Below are positions 59,813-64,000 of a stretch of DNA of 64,000 bases, one piece after another. The translations under genes and the position numbers were made by a program. The number at the start of each line of letters is the position of its first letter. Position 1 is the first letter of the stretch. The notes under the pieces were generated by a model. That model had not been told where the DNA came from. It was given only the letters and a program-made list of their open reading frames with translations, and did no database searches. Origin of the DNA: Paraburkholderia fungorum (lineage in GTDB: Bacteria; Pseudomonadota; Gammaproteobacteria; Burkholderiales; Burkholderiaceae); NCBI RefSeq assembly GCF_900099835.1, contig NZ_FNKP01000001.1:2108001-2172000 (forward strand). The letters run 5' to 3'.

Positions 59813-61933
59813 ATGCTGTCCGGCACATACAACCCGTTACTCGTTCTCTGGTCGCTACTGGTAGCGATCCTCGCGTCTTACACAGCGCTCGACATGGCTG
59901 GGCGCATCACCACGGCTACGGGGCGGGCCGCTCACTGGTGGCTCGCGGGCGGAGCGTGCTCGATGGGGCTGGGCATCTGGTCAATGCATTTCGTGGCCAT
60001 GCTGGCTTTCCGCCTGCCCGTTCCGCTTGGCTACGATCCCGAGATCACCGGGCTGTCGCTGCTACTCGCCATCGCGTCCTCGACGCTGGCCTTATGGCTC
60101 GTCTCGCAGAAGACCTTGCCGTGGTCGCGTCTGTTCGTCGGCGCGTTGCTGATGGGGTCGGCCATCGCCGGCATGCACTACACCGGTATGGCGGCCATGC
60201 ACATGACGCCCGCGATTCAATACAAGCCGGGACTCTTCGCGCTTTCGATTGCCATTGCCATCGGGGCGTCGGGAGCCGCGCTCTGGATTGCCTACCGCTT
60301 GCGCCGCGAAGGTTCGCGGGTGTGGTCGTTGCGGGCGGGCGCGGCGGTCGTGATGGGCTTTACGATCGCGGGCATGCATTACACCGGCATGGCCGCCGCG
60401 CGCTTTCCGTACGGCAGCATCTGCGGCGCGGCGCGAACCGGCGTCAGCACCGGCTGGCTGGCCGTGGTCGTCATTATCATCACGCTGGCCGTGCTGGCGA
60501 TCGCGCTCATCATCTCGGTTCTGGATTTGCGGCTGGAGGCGCGCACCTCGGTTCTCGCGAGTTCACTCGCCAAGGCAAACCAGGAGCTGACCTACCTGGC
60601 GCTGCACGACAGCCTGACCAAACTGCCGAACCGCCTGATGCTCGAAGACCGTTTGAGTCAGGCCATCCAGGCATCCGATCGCAGTAGCGGCAGCTTCGCT
60701 CTGTTGTTCATGGACCTGGACGGCTTCAAGGCGGTGAACGACGCGTTCGGACATCATGCGGGCGACCTGCTGCTGCTCGAGGTGGCGCGCCGCATCGGCG
60801 CTCAGGTCCGCAGGCAGGACACCGTCGCGCGGCTGGGCGGCGACGAATTCGTCGTGCTGGCCGGCATCGACGAACCCGCGGACGCGGCCACGCTGGCGGA
60901 AGCATTGATGACGGTAATTCGCGAGCCGATCCATACCGACGAACACGAGTTGTGCGTGTCGATGAGCATCGGCATCGCGATCTATCCGGGCAACGGCGCG
61001 CAGCAACACGATCTGATGAGCAACGCGGATGCGGCCATGTATCACGCAAAAGCACTGGGACGCGACGCCTACTGCTTTTTCGAGACATCGATGAACGCCA
61101 ACGTTCACGAACAGTTGCAGATCGTGCAGGATCTGCGGCTCGCCCTGACGCGCGGACAACTGATCCTCCACTACCAGCCCAAGTTCGACGCGCCCAATGG
61201 ACCGCTCGTCGGCGCAGAGGCACTGCTGCGCTGGGAGCACCCGACGCGCGGACTGATCCCGCCCGATCAGTTCATTCCGCTCGCGGAGAAAAGCGGGCTG
61301 ATCGTGCCCATCGGCGAGTGGGTGCTCAACGAGGCGTGCCGGCAGATGCGCGCGTGGCACGACGCCGGCAACACCAACTGGACGGTGGCCGTGAATCTTT
61401 CGCCGCTGCAGTTCAATCACGCGCATCTCGTCGAAACGGTCAGGCAAACGCTGCTGCGCCATTCGCTCGAACCCGCCTGCCTGACGCTGGAAATTACCGA
61501 AACGACCGCGATGCATAACGTCGAGGCGAGTCTCGCGATCCTGATGCAACTCCATGCAATGGGCGTGCGTATTTCCATCGACGATTTCGGTACCGGCTAT
61601 TCGAGCCTGCTGTATCTGAAACGGCTGCCCGCGAGCGAACTCAAGATCGACCGCGGGTTTATCCGCGACATGGCCCGCGACAGCGAGGACGCGGCGATCG
61701 TCTCGGCGATCGTGGCGCTCGGCCGGACCCTGAAGCTCAATATCGTCGCGGAAGGCGTCGAGACGCCGATGCAGCAAACCTTTCTGACCAGCCTGGGCTG
61801 CGATACGCTGCAAGGCTTTCTGCTCGGACGCCCGATGCCGGCCGAGCAGTTCGTCGAGGCGGCATCCCAGTTGAAATCGCCGCCCTTGCTGGATGAGCCC
61901 TCGTCGCTCGCCGAGGAAGGCAGCGCGGACTGA
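59813..61933 (+). CDS. MHYT-GGDEF-EAL cyclic di-GMP protein
   Basis: This 706-aa inner-membrane protein has an N-terminal seven-helix MHYT sensor (WSMHFVAML; GMHYTGMAAMHMT; GMHYTGMAAARF). Its GGDEF domain has RLGGDEF and an RRQD inhibitory site five residues upstream. The EAL domain has GAEALLRW, DDFGTGYSS, KIDRGFI and VAEGVET. Both catalytic signatures are intact, so it may make and degrade cyclic di-GMP. MHYT domains are proposed to sense O2, CO or NO through copper. An AGGAA site precedes the ATG. Confidence 0.93.
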   Translation: MLSGTYNPLLVLWSLLVAILASYTALDMAGRITTATGRAAHWWLAGGACSMGLGIWSMHFVAMLAFRLPVPLGYDPEITGLSLLLAIASSTLALWLVSQKTLPWSRLFVGALLMGSAIAGMHYTGMAAMHMTPAIQYKPGLFALSIAIAIGASGAALWIAYRLRREGSRVWSLRAGAAVVMGFTIAGMHYTGMAAARFPYGSICGAARTGVSTGWLAVVVIIITLAVLAIALIISVLDLRLEARTSVLASSLAKANQELTYLALHDSLTKLPNRLMLEDRLSQAIQASDRSSGSFALLFMDLDGFKAVNDAFGHHAGDLLLLEVARRIGAQVRRQDTVARLGGDEFVVLAGIDEPADAATLAEALMTVIREPIHTDEHELCVSMSIGIAIYPGNGAQQHDLMSNADAAMYHAKALGRDAYCFFETSMNANVHEQLQIVQDLRLALTRGQLILHYQPKFDAPNGPLVGAEALLRWEHPTRGLIPPDQFIPLAEKSGLIVPIGEWVLNEACRQMRAWHDAGNTNWTVAVNLSPLQFNHAHLVETVRQTLLRHSLEPACLTLEITETTAMHNVEASLAILMQLHAMGVRISIDDFGTGYSSLLYLKRLPASELKIDRGFIRDMARDSEDAAIVSAIVALGRTLKLNIVAEGVETPMQQTFLTSLGCDTLQGFLLGRPMPAEQFVEAASQLKSPPLLDEPSSLAEEGSAD

Positions 61934-62016
61934 GCGTCGGCGGTCACAGTCCGTAGCGCCGTGGCCGCTGCCGCGCGGGGCGGATCTTCCGCCTCGCCTG
62001 TCACGCGTCGAACGAC

Positions 62017-62067
62017 GCACGTTATGCACGTCATGCACGTCATGCACGTCATGCACGTCATGCACAT
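62017..62067. repeat. 9-bp tandem repeat
   Basis: Five complete units of GCACGTCAT (the first has one change) plus a six-base partial unit run from 62017 to 62067. They lie in the intergenic region between the cyclic di-GMP gene and the AraC-type gene, about 160 bp upstream of the latter's start. Confidence 0.9.
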
Positions 62068-62227
62068 AGGCACATCAGGCATGCCCCACGCATGCAATCC
62101 GGCAAACTCCCGTTTTTTGACGCGGATAAACAGGGTAAGGTGACCGTCATCATCGGGACCCGTGTGCGAAGGACCGTCATTTTGCACATGCCTCGCTCCC
62201 CACAACCTGTTGACGAGTGCCCATCTG

Positions 62228-63211
62228 ATGCTGCCCGTTTCCCTGCAGATCGAGCCGACGGCCCTGCGCAAATACCGCTATTTCGAATCCACGGACGTCG
62301 ACGACACGCGTCAGCGCATTGCGGCCGTGCTGCAACCGCATCGGCTGATGCCGGGTCCGGCGCGGCCCGGCCACTCGGCGTACATGAACTACGCGCGGCT
62401 CGAAAACCTGGCCTTCGGCTCGCTCGGCTACGCGGGCGCGATGAGCGTCGAGGCGGGCGAACTGGGCGACTACTACCTCGTGATCCTGACGCTGAGTGGC
62501 TATGCGGACGTGTCGGTCGGTTCGCGGCGGCTGATCGCCGCGCAATCGCAGGGCGTGGTGGTCGGGCCGTCGACGCGCTTCGGGGGCACCTTTTCCGGCG
62601 ATTGCGAACAGTTTTTCGTCCGCATCGACAAGCAGGCGATGCTCGCGCATTCCGGTTTCGAGCATCTGCAGATGGAGCCGACCATCGATCTGGCGCGCCC
62701 CGAACTCGCGCCGTGGCTCGCGCAATTGCGGCTGCTGGCCGGGTCGCCTGAGACGGTTTCATTGGCGCAGCGCGACCGCCGTGTTGCAGTTGAAATCGAG
62801 CGGCTGCTGGTGATGCTTCTGCTGGCCGGGCAACCGCATCACAGTCAGGAACGGACGCAGACATCGGTGCTGCTGCCGCGTACCGTTCGGCGCGCCGAGG
62901 CGTACATCGGCGAACATGCGTGCGAGCCGCTGACGCTGTCCGATATCGCCAATGCCGCAGGTGTGCCGGTGCGCACGCTGCTGCACAGTTTCCGCCGCTT
63001 TCGCGATGTCAGCCCGATGCAACTGGTGCGCGAGGCGCGTATCGAACGTGCCCGCGACAGGCTGATGCGTGCCGGCGACGCCGACCGCGTAGCCGATATC
63101 GCACTGAGTTGCGGCTTCGTGAATCTCGGCCGCTTCGCAAGCGTGTATCGGGAGAAATTCGGCGAAGCGCCGTCCGACACGTTGCGCAACGCGCAGCAGC
63201 GCGGCGTTTAG
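62228..63211 (+). CDS. AraC-family regulator (AraC_binding_2 type)
   Basis: This 327-aa regulator has an N-terminal AraC_binding_2-like domain (GPARPGHSAYMNYARLENLAFGS onward; FGGTFSGDCEQFFVRID). Two HTHs follow, containing LTLSDIANAAGVPVRTLLHSFRRF and VADIALSCGFVNLGRFASVYREKFG. This subgroup (AndR/CbdS/XylS-like) commonly controls aromatic oxygenase genes. The ATG at 62228 fits the family. The reductase gene starts 220 bp downstream on the same strand, consistent with regulation of an oxygenase operon that continues outside the window. Confidence 0.87.
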   Translation: MLPVSLQIEPTALRKYRYFESTDVDDTRQRIAAVLQPHRLMPGPARPGHSAYMNYARLENLAFGSLGYAGAMSVEAGELGDYYLVILTLSGYADVSVGSRRLIAAQSQGVVVGPSTRFGGTFSGDCEQFFVRIDKQAMLAHSGFEHLQMEPTIDLARPELAPWLAQLRLLAGSPETVSLAQRDRRVAVEIERLLVMLLLAGQPHHSQERTQTSVLLPRTVRRAEAYIGEHACEPLTLSDIANAAGVPVRTLLHSFRRFRDVSPMQLVREARIERARDRLMRAGDADRVADIALSCGFVNLGRFASVYREKFGEAPSDTLRNAQQRGV

Positions 63212-63431
63212 GCCGCCGTCCTGATTCCCGGTTGGCGATCGCGACGCGCGTTCGCGCGCATCGCCGCTTTATTTCCCCCTGTTACGCCCCCCTCCTTCCC
63301 GCATTCGCCTCCTCCCGCGCGATAAAGCTGCGCATTCTGGACATTCGCTGCGATCAACGGCTATAGACCGCCAATGCGCTGCCCTACAGTCGTCTGGATC
63401 GACCCCGCAATGCAATCGAAGGAGTTCCAGG

Positions 63432-64000
63432 ATGACAACGCTGCGCATGCGCGTTGCGCGTATCGACGCGCTGACGCCGACGATACGGCGCCTGCTGCTG
63501 GTCGCCGCCGACGGCGCACCGCTTCCCGCCTTCAGCGCAGGCGCGCATATCGGCCTGCATGTGCCGATCGACGGACGCACGCAGCGCCGTGCGTACTCGC
63601 TCGTCAACGCGCCCGCTCACACGGACCACTACGAAATCGCCGTGCAACTGGAAGCCACGAGCAGCGGCGGTTCGCGCTGGGTGCATGAACTGGAACCAGG
63701 CGCGGAACTGGAGATCGGCGTACCGCGCAACGACTTTCCACTCGACCCGGCCACTCAGGATGCGCTGCTGATCGCCGGCGGCATCGGCATCACGCCGATC
63801 CTTGCCATGGCACGCGCGCTGGATGCCGCCGGGACCGCCTATGCGCTCCACTACGCCGCCCGCGAAGCCGCGACCATGGCCTACCGCGACGACGTGCTCG
63901 CAATGCCCACCGCGACCTGCTGGCTCGACGGCGGCGATCCACGCAACGGCATGCCGCTCGCGACGACGATCGGTGCGCCGCAAGCCGGGCGTCATCTGTA
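63432..64000 (+). CDS. VanB/phthalate-dioxygenase-reductase-like protein, 5' part (runs off window)
   Basis: The frame opens at an ATG preceded by GGAGTTCCAGG and stays open to the window end, giving about 189 residues. It begins MTTLRMRVARIDALTPTIRR, has RAYSLVNAP (flavin-binding RxYS) and GGIGITPILAMARAL (NAD-binding start). This is the FMN/NAD half of a Rieske oxygenase reductase; a C-terminal plant-type ferredoxin is expected beyond the window. It probably serves an oxygenase encoded downstream. Confidence 0.88.
   Translation, partial: MTTLRMRVARIDALTPTIRRLLLVAADGAPLPAFSAGAHIGLHVPIDGRTQRRAYSLVNAPAHTDHYEIAVQLEATSSGGSRWVHELEPGAELEIGVPRNDFPLDPATQDALLIAGGIGITPILAMARALDAAGTAYALHYAAREAATMAYRDDVLAMPTATCWLDGGDPRNGMPLATTIGAPQAGRHL

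Noticed and set aside
62017..62067. Considered as a CRISPR-like array.
   Set aside because: The units are 9 bp and contiguous with no spacers; no cas genes are in the window.

Overview
The window looks like a chromosomal stretch of a betaproteobacterium of the Burkholderia/Paraburkholderia type. The evidence is uniformly high GC, dense short operons, many LysR/AraC/MarR/TetR regulators beside catabolic genes, a FabV enoyl reductase, a Burkholderia-type three-subunit FAD glucose/polyol dehydrogenase and a Porin_4-type porin. I see no rRNA, tRNA, CRISPR array or transposase. The species call is an inference from gene content only.

Layout. 1-5 kb: end of a LysR regulator, a divergent SDR/AraC pair, a GST, a Rap1a/Tai-like secreted protein, and a darcynin-family gene divergent from a TetR regulator across a clear 22-bp operator. 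5-13 kb: fabV, a class A penicillin-binding protein, an MFS carboxylate-type transporter, a GH15 glucosidase/trehalase and a small lipoprotein. 13-18 kb: a dehydrogenase operon (Tat-signal small subunit, FAD/Fe-S GMC subunit, triheme cytochrome c) followed by a porin. 18.5-25 kb: azoreductase and cupin, divergent from a MarR regulator and an EmrAB/NodT-like tripartite efflux set; three matching operators link marR and the efflux genes. 25-27.5 kb: a KfrA-like coiled-coil protein divergent from a tyrosine recombinase, with a perfect 13-6-13 inverted repeat between them. 27.5-34 kb: a His-rich lipoprotein, a stand-alone LptD paralog with two small translationally coupled genes, and a divergent BamA paralog. 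34-41 kb: a frameshifted HisRS-like gene preceded by an attenuator-like structured leader, then the operon DUF2760 - Hsp70 - Hsp70/DUF3731. 41-51 kb: a GGDEF enzyme, a cytosine-deaminase-like amidohydrolase, and a six-gene catabolic operon. That operon encodes a 2OG-type dioxygenase, an alpha/beta hydrolase, a BMP-family binding protein, a Rieske oxygenase without its Rieske cluster, a Rieske-ferredoxin fusion without a catalytic iron site, and a GST. 51-54.6 kb: phnX and phnW for 2-aminoethylphosphonate, with a divergent LysR. 54.7-64 kb: an SDR, a TauE-like exporter with a 28-aa membrane protein downstream, LysR, a chemoreceptor, a MHYT-GGDEF-EAL protein, an AraC regulator and the start of a ferredoxin-reductase-type gene cut by the window end.

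The most unusual systems are the complementary split Rieske oxygenase with a GST partner (comparable in logic to the caffeine demethylase NdmCDE), the solo recombinase/KfrA-like module with its palindromic site, the paired LptD/BamA paralogs, the uncharacterised twin-Hsp70 operon, and the His-codon leader upstream of the broken HisRS-like gene.
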